Source of the DNA: Phycicoccus sp. CSK15P-2
GTDB taxonomy: Bacteria; Actinomycetota; Actinomycetes; Actinomycetales; Dermatophilaceae
Direction: 5' to 3'
Length of the DNA: 64,000 nucleotides
Assembly: GCF_016888005.1 (NCBI RefSeq)
Contig: NZ_JAFDVE010000001.1
Span: forward strand, 82,692 to 146,691
The translations under genes and the position numbers were made by a program. Positions 34,712 through 43,353 of this stretch are shown piece after piece. The notes beneath the pieces were generated by a model, which saw only the letters and a list, made by a program, of their open reading frames with translations, did no database searches and had not been told where the DNA came from. How positions within the stretch are numbered: the first letter of the stretch is position 1; each line of letters begins with the position of its first letter.

Positions 34712-35119
34712 ATGAGCGTCACCCTCCTGTCCCCGCACGGGCTCATGCAGCCCGTGCCGTACCATCACGTCGCCGTCGCTACGGGCTCGCGCCACGTCCA
34801 CGTCGCGGGCCAGGTCGCCCGGGACCCCGGCGGGCGCACGCTCGCACCGGACCTGCGGGGCCAGGTCGCCCACGCGCTGCGCAACACGGCCCGCGGTCTG
34901 GCCGGCGCGGAGGCCGGGTTCGCGGACGTCGTCCGCCTCACCTTCTACGTCACGCGGTGGTCCCCGGATCAGGTCGGCGACCTCCTGGCCGGGGTCGCCG
35001 ACGTCGCCGAGGAGCTGGCGATGCCGCACCCGATGCCGCCCGCCTCGCTGGTCGGCGTCGAGCACCTCTTCGAGCCGGACGTCCGGGTGGAGGTGGAGGC
35101 GACGGCGGTGGTCGACTGA
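34712..35119 (+). CDS. RidA-family protein
   Basis: 135 aa from ATG 34712. HVAVATGSRHVHVAGQVARDPGGRTLAPDLRGQVAHALRNTARGLAGAEAGFADVVRLTFYVTRW is the YjgF/YER057c/UK114 pattern. RidA proteins hydrolyse reactive enamine/imine intermediates; the Arg that binds the carboxylate in archetypal RidA is not obvious here, so it may belong to another subfamily. Control by the divergent HxlR regulator is likely. Confidence 0.85.
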   Translation: MSVTLLSPHGLMQPVPYHHVAVATGSRHVHVAGQVARDPGGRTLAPDLRGQVAHALRNTARGLAGAEAGFADVVRLTFYVTRWSPDQVGDLLAGVADVAEELAMPHPMPPASLVGVEHLFEPDVRVEVEATAVVD

Positions 35120-35179
35120 CCTCGCGGCGCCCGCGGGGTGACGCCGGGGACCGGGCATCCGGACGGACCGACCCGCGGG

Positions 35180-35185
35180 TAACAT
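35180..35185 (+). promoter_or_regulatory. -10 box TAACAT of the FadH-like gene
   Basis: TAACAT predicts transcription from about 35192, inside the base of the hairpin at 35188-35221, giving a 70-base leader. Confidence 0.45.
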
Positions 35186-35187
35186 CC

Positions 35188-35221
35188 GGGGACGCGACGC
35201 CGCTGGTGGCGTCGCGTCCCC
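35188..35221 (+). other. 14-bp perfect hairpin in the FadH-like leader
   Basis: Arms 35188-35201 (ggggacgcgacgcc) and 35208-35221 are perfectly complementary with a 6-base loop gctggt. A second GC-rich foldback (ccggcgcc ... ggcgccgg, about 35219-35246) follows before the Shine-Dalgarno. It is either a terminator for ridA or a stable 5' structure of the FadH-like mRNA. Confidence 0.6.
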
Positions 35222-35260
35222 GGCGCCGGCGCGCCTGGGGCGCCGGACGAGGAAGGCCCG

Positions 35261-37288
35261 ATGAGCGACTACTCTCGCCTGCTCAGCCCGCTGGACCTCG
35301 GGCACGTGACGCTGCCCAACCGGGTCGTCATGGGTTCGATGCACACCGGTCTGGAGGACCGCGCCGAGGACTTCCCGAAGCTGGCCGCCTACCTCGCCGA
35401 GCGGGCGCGCGGCGGTGCGGGGCTCATCATCACAGGGGGGTTCGCCCCGAACCTGCGCGGAACGCTCTACCCCGGGGCGTCCAAGCTCACTGCGCGACGT
35501 GAGCTGCCCCGGCACCGGCTCGTCACCGACGCGGTGCACGACGCCGGCGGGCGCATCGCCCTGCAGCTGCTCCACGCCGGGCGCTACGCCTACACGCCCT
35601 GGTGTGCGGCGCCGTCGGCGATCAAGAGCCCGATCAGCAGGTTCCGTCCCCGAGCGCTCACCGACCGTGGGGTCCGCCGCCAGATCCGTGCCTTCGCGCG
35701 GGCGGCCGGACTGGCCCGCGAGGCCGGCTACGACGGCGTGGAGGTCATGGGCTCCGAGGGCTACCTGGTCAACGAGTTCCTCGCGCCGCGGACGAACCAC
35801 CGCACCGACGACTGGGGCGGATCACCGGAGAACCGGCGCCGGTTCGCGGTCGAGGTCGTCCGGGCGGTCCGCGCGGCGGCCGGCCCCGACTTCGTCCTCG
35901 TCTACCGGATCTCCGTGCTCGACCTCGTCGAGGACGGCCAGACCTGGGACGAGGTGACCGCGCTGGCCCGCGAGGTCGAGGACGCCGGTGCGAGCATCCT
36001 CAACCTCGGCATCGGCTGGCACGAGGCCCGGATCCCGACCATCGTGACCTCGGTGCCCCGGGCGGCGTTCACCGAGTACGCGGCCCGGCTGCGCGAGCAC
36101 GTCTCCCTCCCCGTCGTCGCGACGAACCGGATCAACACGCCGGAGGTCGCCGAGGAGGTGCTCGCCTCCGGCGCCGACCTCGTCTCGCTGGCGCGTCCGT
36201 TCCTCGCCGACCCCGACTTCGTCCGCAAGGCCGCCGAGGGCCGCAGCGACGAGATCAACACGTGCATCGCCTGCAACCAGGCGTGCCTGGACCACACGTT
36301 CTCGAAGCAGCGTGCTTCCTGCATGGTCAACCCACGGGCCGGTCACGAGACCGAGCTCGTCATCGGCACCGCGCCGGTGCGACGGCGGGTGGCGGTCGTC
36401 GGCGGCGGGCCCGCCGGCATGGCGGCCGCGGTCACGCTGGCCGAACGCGGGCACGACGTCCGGCTCCTCGAGGGGCGCGACCACCTGGGCGGCCAGTTCG
36501 ACATCGCGATGCGCATCCCGGGCAAGGAGGAGTTCGCCGAGACCATCCGCTACTTCACCCGGCGGCTCGAGGTGCTGGGGGTCGACGTACGGCTCTCCAC
36601 GTGGGCGGATGCCGCGTCGCTCGCGGCCGAGGGCGTCGAGGAGGTCGTCGTCGCCACCGGGGTCGAGCCGAGGGTGCCGGACATCCCGGGCATCGACCAC
36701 CCCTCCGTCATGACCTACGCCGAGCTCGTCCGCGGGGAGCGCGAGCCGGGACGACGCGTCGCCGTCATCGGGGCCGGGGGCATCGGGGTCGACGTCTGCG
36801 AGCTCCTCACGACCGGCCGGTCGCCGACGCTCGACGTCGACGCGTGGCGTCACGAGTGGGGGGTCGGCGACCCCGACGCGACCCGTGGGGGTGTGGTGCC
36901 CGCGGTGCCGGAGCCCAGCCCCCGGGAGGTCGTCCTGCTCCAGCGGAAGGCGACCCCCATCGGCAAGGGCCTCGGGAAGACCACCGGCTGGGTGCACCGC
37001 GCGTCGCTGAGGGCGAAGGGGGTCGAGCAGGTGACCGGCGTCGCCGAGTACGAGCGCATCGACGACGACGGCCTGCACGTCCGGCTCGGCGAGGCCGGGG
37101 CGCAGCGACGCACCGTCGCCTGCGACACGGTCGTCGTGTGCGCGGGCCAGGAGTCGCTCCGCACCGTCGCCGACGAGCTCGCCGACGGCGGGATGACCGT
37201 GCACGTGGTGGGTGGTGCGGACGTCGCGGCCGAGCTCGACGCCAAACGCGCCATTCGTCAGGGCACCGAGGTGGCCGCCCGTATCTGA
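35261..37288 (+). CDS. FadH-like 2,4-dienoyl-CoA reductase / NADH:flavin oxidoreductase
   Basis: 675 aa from ATG 35261 (aggaa upstream), the length of E. coli FadH (672). The FMN-binding barrel is residues 1 to about 330; the [4Fe-4S] site is CIACNQACLDHTFSKQRASC (about 334-353); the FAD domain begins VAVVGGGPAGMAAAVTLAERGH (about 376); an NAD(P)H Rossmann motif VAVIGAGGIGVDVC comes near residue 500. Electrons pass NAD(P)H-FAD-4Fe4S-FMN to a conjugated enoyl-CoA or another enone. Related enzymes in actinobacteria also reduce other xenobiotic enones, so the substrate is not certain. Confidence 0.88.
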   Translation: MSDYSRLLSPLDLGHVTLPNRVVMGSMHTGLEDRAEDFPKLAAYLAERARGGAGLIITGGFAPNLRGTLYPGASKLTARRELPRHRLVTDAVHDAGGRIALQLLHAGRYAYTPWCAAPSAIKSPISRFRPRALTDRGVRRQIRAFARAAGLAREAGYDGVEVMGSEGYLVNEFLAPRTNHRTDDWGGSPENRRRFAVEVVRAVRAAAGPDFVLVYRISVLDLVEDGQTWDEVTALAREVEDAGASILNLGIGWHEARIPTIVTSVPRAAFTEYAARLREHVSLPVVATNRINTPEVAEEVLASGADLVSLARPFLADPDFVRKAAEGRSDEINTCIACNQACLDHTFSKQRASCMVNPRAGHETELVIGTAPVRRRVAVVGGGPAGMAAAVTLAERGHDVRLLEGRDHLGGQFDIAMRIPGKEEFAETIRYFTRRLEVLGVDVRLSTWADAASLAAEGVEEVVVATGVEPRVPDIPGIDHPSVMTYAELVRGEREPGRRVAVIGAGGIGVDVCELLTTGRSPTLDVDAWRHEWGVGDPDATRGGVVPAVPEPSPREVVLLQRKATPIGKGLGKTTGWVHRASLRAKGVEQVTGVAEYERIDDDGLHVRLGEAGAQRRTVACDTVVVCAGQESLRTVADELADGGMTVHVVGGADVAAELDAKRAIRQGTEVAARI

Positions 37289-37299
37289 CGGCCGCGTCG

Positions 37300-37995
37300 T
37301 CAGTCGGGCGGCGCGACGTCCGTCTGCGCCGGCAGGTTCGCGACGCCGACGGGGCAGGTGAGCCCGTTGGGGCCGTGGTTGCAGTACCCGCCCGGGTTCT
37401 TGTGCAGGTACTGCTGGTGGTAGTCCTCCGCGTAGTAGAACTCGCCCGCCTGCTCCGCCGGTGCGATGGTCGTCGTGATGTCGCCGCGTCCCGCGTCGGT
37501 GAGGACCCGCTGGAACGCGTCCCGCGTGGCCTGGGCCGCTGCGGCCTGCGCCTCGGTGGTCGTGAAGACCACCGACCGGTAGGCGGTGCCGATGTCGTTG
37601 CCCTGGCGGTTGCCCTGCGTGGGGTCGTGGTTCTCCCAGAACGCCTTGAGCAGCAGCTCGGGGGAGGTCTGCTGCGGGTCGTAGGCGACCAAGACCGTCT
37701 CGGCGTGCCCGGTGCGCCCGGTGCACGTCTCCTCGTAGGTGGGGTTCGGCGTGAGGCCGCCCATGTAGCCGGCGGCGGTCGTGACGACCCCGGGGAGCGT
37801 CCAGAAGATGCGCTCGACGCCCCAGAAGCAGCCCATCCCGACGTACAGGACCTCGGTGCCGTCCGGCCAGGGGCCTTCGAGCGGGGTCCCGAGCACGGCA
37901 TGGGTGTCGGGGACGGGGAAGGGCCGCGTGCTGCGCCCGGGCAGGGCGTCCTCGCGGCTCGGGAGGGTGGTCTTGGCGCGCGATCCGAAGAGCAT
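37300..37995 (-). CDS. msrA: Peptide methionine sulfoxide reductase MsrA
   Basis: 231 aa from ATG 37995. The active-site [11 protein letters not shown] is at about residues 55-65 (C56 catalytic), with GYMGG, TGHAE and the C-terminal region [25 protein letters not shown] supplying the resolving cysteine. It reduces the S epimer of methionine sulfoxide in proteins using thioredoxin- or mycoredoxin-type reductants. It faces the FadH-like gene tail to tail with 11 bases between stops. Confidence 0.95.
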   Translation of the reverse strand: MLFGSRAKTTLPSREDALPGRSTRPFPVPDTHAVLGTPLEGPWPDGTEVLYVGMGCFWGVERIFWTLPGVVTTAAGYMGGLTPNPTYEETCTGRTGHAETVLVAYDPQQTSPELLLKAFWENHDPTQGNRQGNDIGTAYRSVVFTTTEAQAAAAQATRDAFQRVLTDAGRGDITTTIAPAEQAGEFYYAEDYHQQYLHKNPGGYCNHGPNGLTCPVGVANLPAQTDVAPPD

Positions 37996-38025
37996 GACCA
38001 GTGCAACAGCGACACATGGTGGTGT

Positions 38026-38050
38026 CATCCCCACCGGCTGAACGGGGATG
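38026..38050. other. Hairpin between msrA and the frameshifted gene
   Basis: CATCCCC (38026-38032) and GGGGATG (38044-38050) pair around an 11-base loop, in the leader of msrA or upstream of the next gene. Beyond it (about 38075-38120) the DNA is unusually A-rich (agtcaaagtaaagaaatcg). Confidence 0.35.
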
Positions 38051-38180
38051 CCGGGTCGTCCGTTCGGACGCGAGTAAAGCCCAGGTCTAGTCAAAGTAAA
38101 GAAATCGAAAAGAATCGATGCCACGAGGCTTGTCCATCGTTGTCATCCACCGTTCCCGGCGGTGGACCGGAAGAAGGCCC

Positions 38181-38596
38181 ATGCGCACACTGAAGCGGCG
38201 AGAGCTCCTCGGGGGTGTGGTGTGGAGCGTGCCGGTCGTGGTCGTCGGGGCCCCCGCGGCCCAGGCGGCGTGCTCGGGTCCGGTGACGACGCACACCCCG
38301 GACCTCGCCACCGCGCGCAGTGCCACGACGAGCGCCCCCAACGGCCACACCCGCTCGACCCGGACCTCTCGCAAGGCGTCGCGTCGTTCACCGCCACGCT
38401 GACCCTGAGGACGGCCCTGCTCCCGGGGCGGAGCGCCGAGCAGTCCTGGGCCGTGGAGACCGAGACCGGAAAGGGGGCCACGGCCCTGTACCTGACGACG
38501 ACGCTCGTGCAGTACAGCACCACGTCGTGCGGTGAGACGAGCCAGACCGGCCAGCGCACCCTCGGGCCCGTCGAGTGGGGCGCGAACGCGACGTGA
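38181..38596 (+). pseudogene. Frameshifted small secreted protein gene
   Basis: From ATG 38181 the first frame reads MRTLKRRELLGGVVWSVPVV, a twin-arginine-like signal ending in AAQAACSG that many small secreted Micrococcales proteins carry, but it degenerates after about residue 55. The frame one base back then continues as DPDLSQGVASFTATLTLRTALL ... GPVEWGANAT up to TGA 38594. This is what a one-base deletion would give; the run of five C at 38335-38339 is the likeliest site. It is either a genuine pseudogene or a sequencing error in one intact gene of about 137 aa. Function unknown. Confidence 0.6.
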
Positions 38597-38632
38597 CGTC
38601 CGGCCGGTTCGAGACGATGCGCGCGGCGGTCC

Positions 38633-38638
38633 TACGCT
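38633..38638 (+). promoter_or_regulatory. -10 box TACGCT of the cystathionine gamma-lyase/synthase gene
   Basis: TACGCT ends seven bases before ATG 38646, again with no room for a normal leader. Confidence 0.5.
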
Positions 38639-38645
38639 CGGAGGC

Positions 38646-39824
38646 ATGACGACTCCGACCCCCGGCTTCTCCACCCGCGCCATCCACGCCGGACAGGACC
38701 CCGACCCCACGACGGGTGCGGTCGTCCCCCCGATCCACCAGGTCAGCACGTACAAGCAGGACGGGGTCGGCGGGCTCCGGGGCGGGTACGAGTACTCCCG
38801 CTCGGCGAACCCCACCCGGACGGCTCTCGAGGAGTGCGTCGCCGCGCTCGAGGGCGGCGAGCGTGGGCTGGCCTTCGCCAGCGGGCTCGCCGGCGAGGAC
38901 GCCGTCCTGCGGGCCCTGCTGCGTCCTGGAGACCACGTCGTCGTCCCGTCCGACGCCTACGGCGGCACCTACCGGCTGTTCAAGAGGGTGCTCGAGCCCT
39001 GGGGTGCCGGTCACTCCGTCGCGGCGGTGGCGGACGTCGACGCGGTCCGCGCCGCGATCCGCCCCCAGACCCGCATCGTCTGGGTCGAGACGCCCACGAA
39101 CCCGCTGCTGGGCATCGCCGACATCGAGGCGATCGCAGAGGTGGCGCACGCCGCGGGTGCGCTGCTCGTCGTCGACAACACCTTCGCCTCGCCCTACCTC
39201 CAGAGCCCGGTTGCCCTCGGCGCCGACGTCGTCGTCCACTCCACGACCAAGTACTGCGGCGGGCACAGCGACGTCGTCGGGGGAGCGGTCGTCGTCGCGC
39301 CGGGCGTCACGACCCACGACGGGGAGTCCGTCGCCGAGCGCATCGCCTTCCACCAGAACGCCATGGGTGGGGTCGCAGGCCCGTTCGACGCCTGGCTCGT
39401 GCTCCGCGGGCTGAAGACCCTCGCGGTGCGGATGGAGCGGCACTGCGACAACGCCGAGACCGTCGTCGACATGCTGTCCGCGCACCCCGGGGTCACCGCC
39501 GTGCACTACCCCGGCCTGCCGGACCACCCGAACCACGACGTCGCCGCCCGTCAGATGCGCCGGTTCGGCGGGATGGTCTCCTTCCGGGTGCGAGGTGGTG
39601 AGGATGTCGCCGCGAAGGTCTGCGCCGAGACGCAGGTGTGGACCCTCGGCGAGTCGCTCGGCGGGGTCGAGTCGCTCATCGAGCACCCGGCACGGATGAC
39701 GCACGCCTCCGTGGCCGGCACCGAGCTCGAGGTGCCCGGCGACCTCGTCCGGCTGTCCGTCGGGATCGAGGACGTCACGGACCTCGTCGCCGACCTGCGC
39801 ACCGTCCTGGACCGCCTCACCTGA
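38646..39824 (+). CDS. Cystathionine gamma-lyase/gamma-synthase (Cys/Met metabolism PLP enzyme)
   Basis: 392 aa from ATG 38646. GFSTRAIHAGQDPDPTTGAVVPPI at the N-terminus, YEYSRSANPTRTALE, and the PLP lysine in DVVVHSTTKYCGGHSDV are complete; LGESLGGVESLIEHPARMTHA closes the active site. The family includes both MetB and gamma-lyase and the sequence does not separate them safely. With the CBS gene 6 kb away, a gamma-lyase role releasing cysteine from cystathionine is attractive. Confidence 0.9.
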   Translation: MTTPTPGFSTRAIHAGQDPDPTTGAVVPPIHQVSTYKQDGVGGLRGGYEYSRSANPTRTALEECVAALEGGERGLAFASGLAGEDAVLRALLRPGDHVVVPSDAYGGTYRLFKRVLEPWGAGHSVAAVADVDAVRAAIRPQTRIVWVETPTNPLLGIADIEAIAEVAHAAGALLVVDNTFASPYLQSPVALGADVVVHSTTKYCGGHSDVVGGAVVVAPGVTTHDGESVAERIAFHQNAMGGVAGPFDAWLVLRGLKTLAVRMERHCDNAETVVDMLSAHPGVTAVHYPGLPDHPNHDVAARQMRRFGGMVSFRVRGGEDVAAKVCAETQVWTLGESLGGVESLIEHPARMTHASVAGTELEVPGDLVRLSVGIEDVTDLVADLRTVLDRLT

Positions 39825-39930
39825 GGCCCGGCCTGGCCCCCGGTCACAGGAGGCGCACAGGAGAGCCACACGGCGCTGACCGGCGCCCTTCCTACCGTCG
39901 AGGCATCGAGACCACGACCCGGAGGACATC

Positions 39931-40911
39931 ATGAGCTCCAGCCAGACCGACCGCCCGACGTACGAGGGGCGCGTGCTGCCCCGGCCCGAGGACGAGGTCG
40001 TCGACCAGGGCCTCGCCTTCGACCTCGGCACCCTCTTCGACCGCCGCCGCGCGCTCCAGGTGCTGGGGATCGGCGTCGCCGGTGGGGCGCTCGCCGCCTG
40101 TGGGAGCGGCTCGTCCTCCTCCGGCTCCTCCGCTTCCGCCTCGGGCGGCTCGTCGGCCACCTCGTCGAGCAGCGCGAGTGCCGACGGCGACCTCACCGAG
40201 ATCCCGGACGAGACCGCCGGCCCCTACCCGGGTGACGGCTCGAACGGCGCCGACGTGCTCGAGCAGAGCGGCGTCGTCCGCCAGGACATCACGAGCAGCT
40301 TCGGCGACTCGACGACCACGGCCCCCGGCATCCCCATGGAGCTGCAGCTGACCGTCCTCGACATCCGGGGCGGCGGTGCCCCGATGGCCGGCGCGGCGGT
40401 CTACGTGTGGCAGTGTGACGCCCTCGGGCAGTACTCGATGTACACCGAGGCGGTCCAGGACGAGAACTACCTGCGTGGTGTACAGGTCACCGACGAGTCG
40501 GGGGTCGTGACGTTCGCGAGCCTCTTCCCGGGCTGCTACGCGGGCCGGTGGCCGCACATCCACTTCGAGGTCTACCCGGACGAGGCGAGCATCAGCGACG
40601 CCTCGAACGCCATCTGCACCTCGCAGGTCGCGCTGCCGCAGAACGCCTGTGACACCGTGTACGCCCTGGACGCCTACACCGGCTCGGCCGAGAACCTCTC
40701 CCGGCTGACCCTCGCCACCGACAACGTCTTCGGTGACGACGGCGGCGTGCACCAGCTCGCGACGGTCAGCGGCGACACCTCCGGGTACACCGTCGCGCTC
40801 ACCGTCCCGATCGACACCTCGACCGAGCCGACAGGCGGTAGCGCCCCGACGGGGGGTGGCGGCCCGGGCGGCGGCGGTGGTCAGCCTCCCGCGCCGCCCA
40901 CGAACGGCTGA
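39931..40911 (+). CDS. Intradiol-dioxygenase-like secreted protein
   Basis: 326 aa from ATG 39931 with ggaggac upstream. An N-terminal RRR-x-A-L-Q signal with lipobox-like LAACGSG (about residue 56) is followed by a Ser-rich linker. The core (about 90-285) has the intradiol pattern VYVWQCDALGQYSMY and CYAGRWPHIHFEV, so two Tyr and two His ligands for a non-haem ferric ion are in place. The tail is Gly/Pro-rich. The fold may act as a catechol dioxygenase or as an extracytoplasmic protein with a different role; export of such an enzyme is uncommon but known in actinobacteria. Confidence 0.8.
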   Translation: MSSSQTDRPTYEGRVLPRPEDEVVDQGLAFDLGTLFDRRRALQVLGIGVAGGALAACGSGSSSSGSSASASGGSSATSSSSASADGDLTEIPDETAGPYPGDGSNGADVLEQSGVVRQDITSSFGDSTTTAPGIPMELQLTVLDIRGGGAPMAGAAVYVWQCDALGQYSMYTEAVQDENYLRGVQVTDESGVVTFASLFPGCYAGRWPHIHFEVYPDEASISDASNAICTSQVALPQNACDTVYALDAYTGSAENLSRLTLATDNVFGDDGGVHQLATVSGDTSGYTVALTVPIDTSTEPTGGSAPTGGGGPGGGGGQPPAPPTNG

Positions 40912-40955
40912 CCCGGACGGCCCGTCCTCGTCGCCGGCCCCGGCCACCCGCTCAC

Positions 40956-40961
40956 TAGAGT
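40956..40961 (+). promoter_or_regulatory. -10 box TAGAGT of the MutL-like gene
   Basis: TAGAGT ends six bases before GTG 40968, a leaderless arrangement. Confidence 0.5.
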
Positions 40962-40967
40962 GCGCGG

Positions 40968-42281
40968 GTGGCCGCGGTCCTGTGCGTCGACGTCGGGTCG
41001 ACCTTCACCAAGGGGCTGCTCGTCGGGGACGACGGCGCGGTCCTCGCCCGGGCCTCGCACCCGACGACCCGGACGACGGACGTCATGGACGGCGTCGACG
41101 CCGTCCGCGCCGAGCTGGCCGCGGTCCACGACCCGGAGCGCACGGTGCTGTGCTCCAGCGCCGGCGGCGGGCTGCGGCTCGCGGTGGTGGGGTACGAGCG
41201 CGCCGTCACCACCGAGGCGGGCTACCGGGTCGGGCTGTCGGCCGGCACGCGGGTCGTCCACGTCGCCGCCGGGCCGCTCGGAGGGCCCGACGTCGCGGCG
41301 CTGCGCGCGGCACGCCCCGACGTCGTGCTTCTCGTCGGCGGGACCGACGGTGGCAACGCCGACGTCCTCGTGCACAACGCGCGCCGCCTCGCGAGGGCGC
41401 GGATGCGCGCTCCGGTCGTCGTCGCCGGCAACGCCGACGCCGCCGGCCAGGTGGTGGCCGAGCTCGGGTCCACCGCGCGCCGGCACGTCGTCGCGGCCAA
41501 CGTCCTGCCCCGGATCGGCGAGATCGCGCCGTCCGGCGCCCGCGGCGCCATCCGCCGGGTCTTCCTCGAGCACGTCATCGGCGGCAAGGGCCTCTCGCGG
41601 GGACGCGGCTTCGCGGGTCTGGTCCGTGCCGCGACCCCGGACGCGGTGCTGCGCGGCGTCGAGGTGCTCGCCGAGGTGGCCGGAACGGACGTCCTCGTCA
41701 TCGACGTCGGAGGCGCCACGACCGACGTCTACTCGGTCCTCGGGCCGCAGGGCGAGGACGCCTCGATCCGCCGGGAGGTCGTGGGCACGCTGTGGCACGC
41801 GCGCACCGTCGAGGCCGACCTCGGGATGCGCTGGACCGCCGAGGGCGTGGTGGAGGCCGCGGACCGCGAGCGCCTGGACCTCACCTCGACGGCACGGGCA
41901 CACGCCGGCCGGGTCACGGCCGATCCGGGGCGCCTCGCGAGGACCCCGGAGGAGTGGGACGCCGAGGAGACGCTCGCGACGACCGCGGTCCGGGTGGCGC
42001 TGCGCCGGCACGGACGGCCGGCGCCGGGGGAGCGGCCGCGCCCCCTCGCGGACGTCGGGCTCGTCGTCGGCTCCGGCGGCGTGCTCCGCCATGCGGCGCC
42101 GCAGCTCGCCGACCGGGTGCTCGCGGCCGCCCTCGCCGACCACGGGGGTGGCTGGCGGGTCCCGGACCGGGCGCGCACGACCGTCGACCGCGACTACGTC
42201 CTCGCCGCGGTGGGCCTCCTCGCCGACGAGGACCCCGCTCTCGCCGCGGCCCTCGCCGGACGCCTCGTCCCCTGGCAGTGA
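40968..42281 (+). CDS. Glutamate mutase MutL/GlmL-family ATPase
   Basis: 437 aa from GTG 40968. ASKHA-fold motifs: VLCVDVGSTFTKGLLV at the N-terminus, LLVGGTDGGNAD, VLVIDVGGATTDVYSV and VGSGGVLRH. The family reactivates B12-dependent glutamate mutase or related aminomutases by swapping damaged cobalamin, but no mutase S/E subunit or aminomutase gene is adjacent. The true partner may be elsewhere in the genome or unknown. Two GTG starts are close together; 40968 matches the -10 box. Confidence 0.85.
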   Translation: MAAVLCVDVGSTFTKGLLVGDDGAVLARASHPTTRTTDVMDGVDAVRAELAAVHDPERTVLCSSAGGGLRLAVVGYERAVTTEAGYRVGLSAGTRVVHVAAGPLGGPDVAALRAARPDVVLLVGGTDGGNADVLVHNARRLARARMRAPVVVAGNADAAGQVVAELGSTARRHVVAANVLPRIGEIAPSGARGAIRRVFLEHVIGGKGLSRGRGFAGLVRAATPDAVLRGVEVLAEVAGTDVLVIDVGGATTDVYSVLGPQGEDASIRREVVGTLWHARTVEADLGMRWTAEGVVEAADRERLDLTSTARAHAGRVTADPGRLARTPEEWDAEETLATTAVRVALRRHGRPAPGERPRPLADVGLVVGSGGVLRHAAPQLADRVLAAALADHGGGWRVPDRARTTVDRDYVLAAVGLLADEDPALAAALAGRLVPWQ

Positions 42282-42295
42282 CCGCGCGCCGCGGA

Positions 42296-42301
42296 TAGCC
42301 T
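42296..42301 (+). promoter_or_regulatory. -10 box TAGCCT of the alpha/beta hydrolase gene
   Basis: TAGCCT ends eight bases before ATG 42310, the same near-leaderless geometry as its neighbours. Confidence 0.45.
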
Positions 42302-42309
42302 TGGCGGGC

Positions 42310-43329
42310 ATGACGACCGGGGACGGCGACCCCGAACAGCGACGACGCACCGGCAGGGTGCGCACCGTCGCCCGATGGGCCGGGCGCGGGCTGCTCGTCC
42401 TCGTCGTGCTGGTCCTCGTCGTCGCGAGCATCCCCGTCCCGCTCGGCGACCTGCACGACGCGCCGGCCGACCCCGCCACGACCTACGCGCAGGCCGAGGA
42501 GAAGTTCACCGAGTGGGCCGCGGACGAGACCGCCCTGGACGTCTTCGAGCCGTGCCGCAGCGGCCTCTACGGGACGGGCGAGCGCACCGAGGTCGCCGTC
42601 GTCCTCTTCCACGGCCTGACGAACTGCCCGCGGCAGTTCCGCGAGATCGCCGAGCAGCTGCGCTCCGAGGGGAAGAACGTCGTCGTGCTCCGGGCGCCGG
42701 AGCACGGGCGGGCCACCCCCGACGGCCGCCGGATCGGGGACGTCTCGTTCGCCGGCGCCTTCACCGCCGAGGAGATCAGGGACTGGTCGGCCGCGTCGGT
42801 CGACATCGCGGCAGGGCTCGGCGACCGGGTGCACGTGCTCGGCCTGTCCATGGGCGGGGTGGCGGCGGCCTGGACCGCCCAGCACCGCGAGGTGGACAAG
42901 GCGGTGCTCGTCGCGCCGGCGATGACGCTGCACGGGATGCCGGGGATCGTCGACTGGTGGTTCCCCAACCTCTTCACCCGGCTGCCGCACTTCGTCATCC
43001 ACACCGACCCGACGCTGGACCACTCGTACGCGGGTGAGTCCCCCGCAGGTGCCGCGGAGATGTTCCGGATGGCCCGCGAGGTGCGGCGGGAGGCCGACGA
43101 CCGCGCCCCGCTGACGACGACGATCACGGTCGTCACCAACGAGGCGGACGAGCAGGTGGACAACCGCGACATCGCCCGGCTCGTGGAGCACTGGCGTGCG
43201 CACGGGGCGCAGGTGGACACCGAGTCGTTCCCGGCCGACCTCGACCTGCCGCACGACGTGGTGGACGTCGGGCAGCGGGAAGGGCGGACCGACGTCACCT
43301 ACCCCGTGCTGCTCGCGGCCGTCCGGTGA
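42310..43329 (+). CDS. Alpha/beta hydrolase
   Basis: 339 aa from ATG 42310. An N-terminal signal-anchor helix (RGLLVLVVLVLVVASIPVPLG) precedes the hydrolase domain. VALFHGLTNCPRQF is the oxyanion strand, VHVLGLSMGGVAAAW the nucleophile elbow (GxSxG), and the distal Asp/His lie near TITVVTNEADEQVD and DLPHDVVDV. It probably acts extracytoplasmically as a lipase or esterase; its substrate cannot be read off. It ends tail to tail with greA. Confidence 0.85.
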   Translation: MTTGDGDPEQRRRTGRVRTVARWAGRGLLVLVVLVLVVASIPVPLGDLHDAPADPATTYAQAEEKFTEWAADETALDVFEPCRSGLYGTGERTEVAVVLFHGLTNCPRQFREIAEQLRSEGKNVVVLRAPEHGRATPDGRRIGDVSFAGAFTAEEIRDWSAASVDIAAGLGDRVHVLGLSMGGVAAAWTAQHREVDKAVLVAPAMTLHGMPGIVDWWFPNLFTRLPHFVIHTDPTLDHSYAGESPAGAAEMFRMAREVRREADDRAPLTTTITVVTNEADEQVDNRDIARLVEHWRAHGAQVDTESFPADLDLPHDVVDVGQREGRTDVTYPVLLAAVR

Positions 43330-43335
43330 GCCGGC

Positions 43336-43353
43336 GCCGGGGGAGGCCCCGGC
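43336..43353. terminator. Bidirectional hairpin between hydrolase and greA
   Basis: gccgggg (43336-43342) and ccccggc (43347-43353) form a perfect 7-bp stem with a 4-base gagg loop, filling most of the 24-base gap between the two convergent stops. It can serve both genes. Confidence 0.6.
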
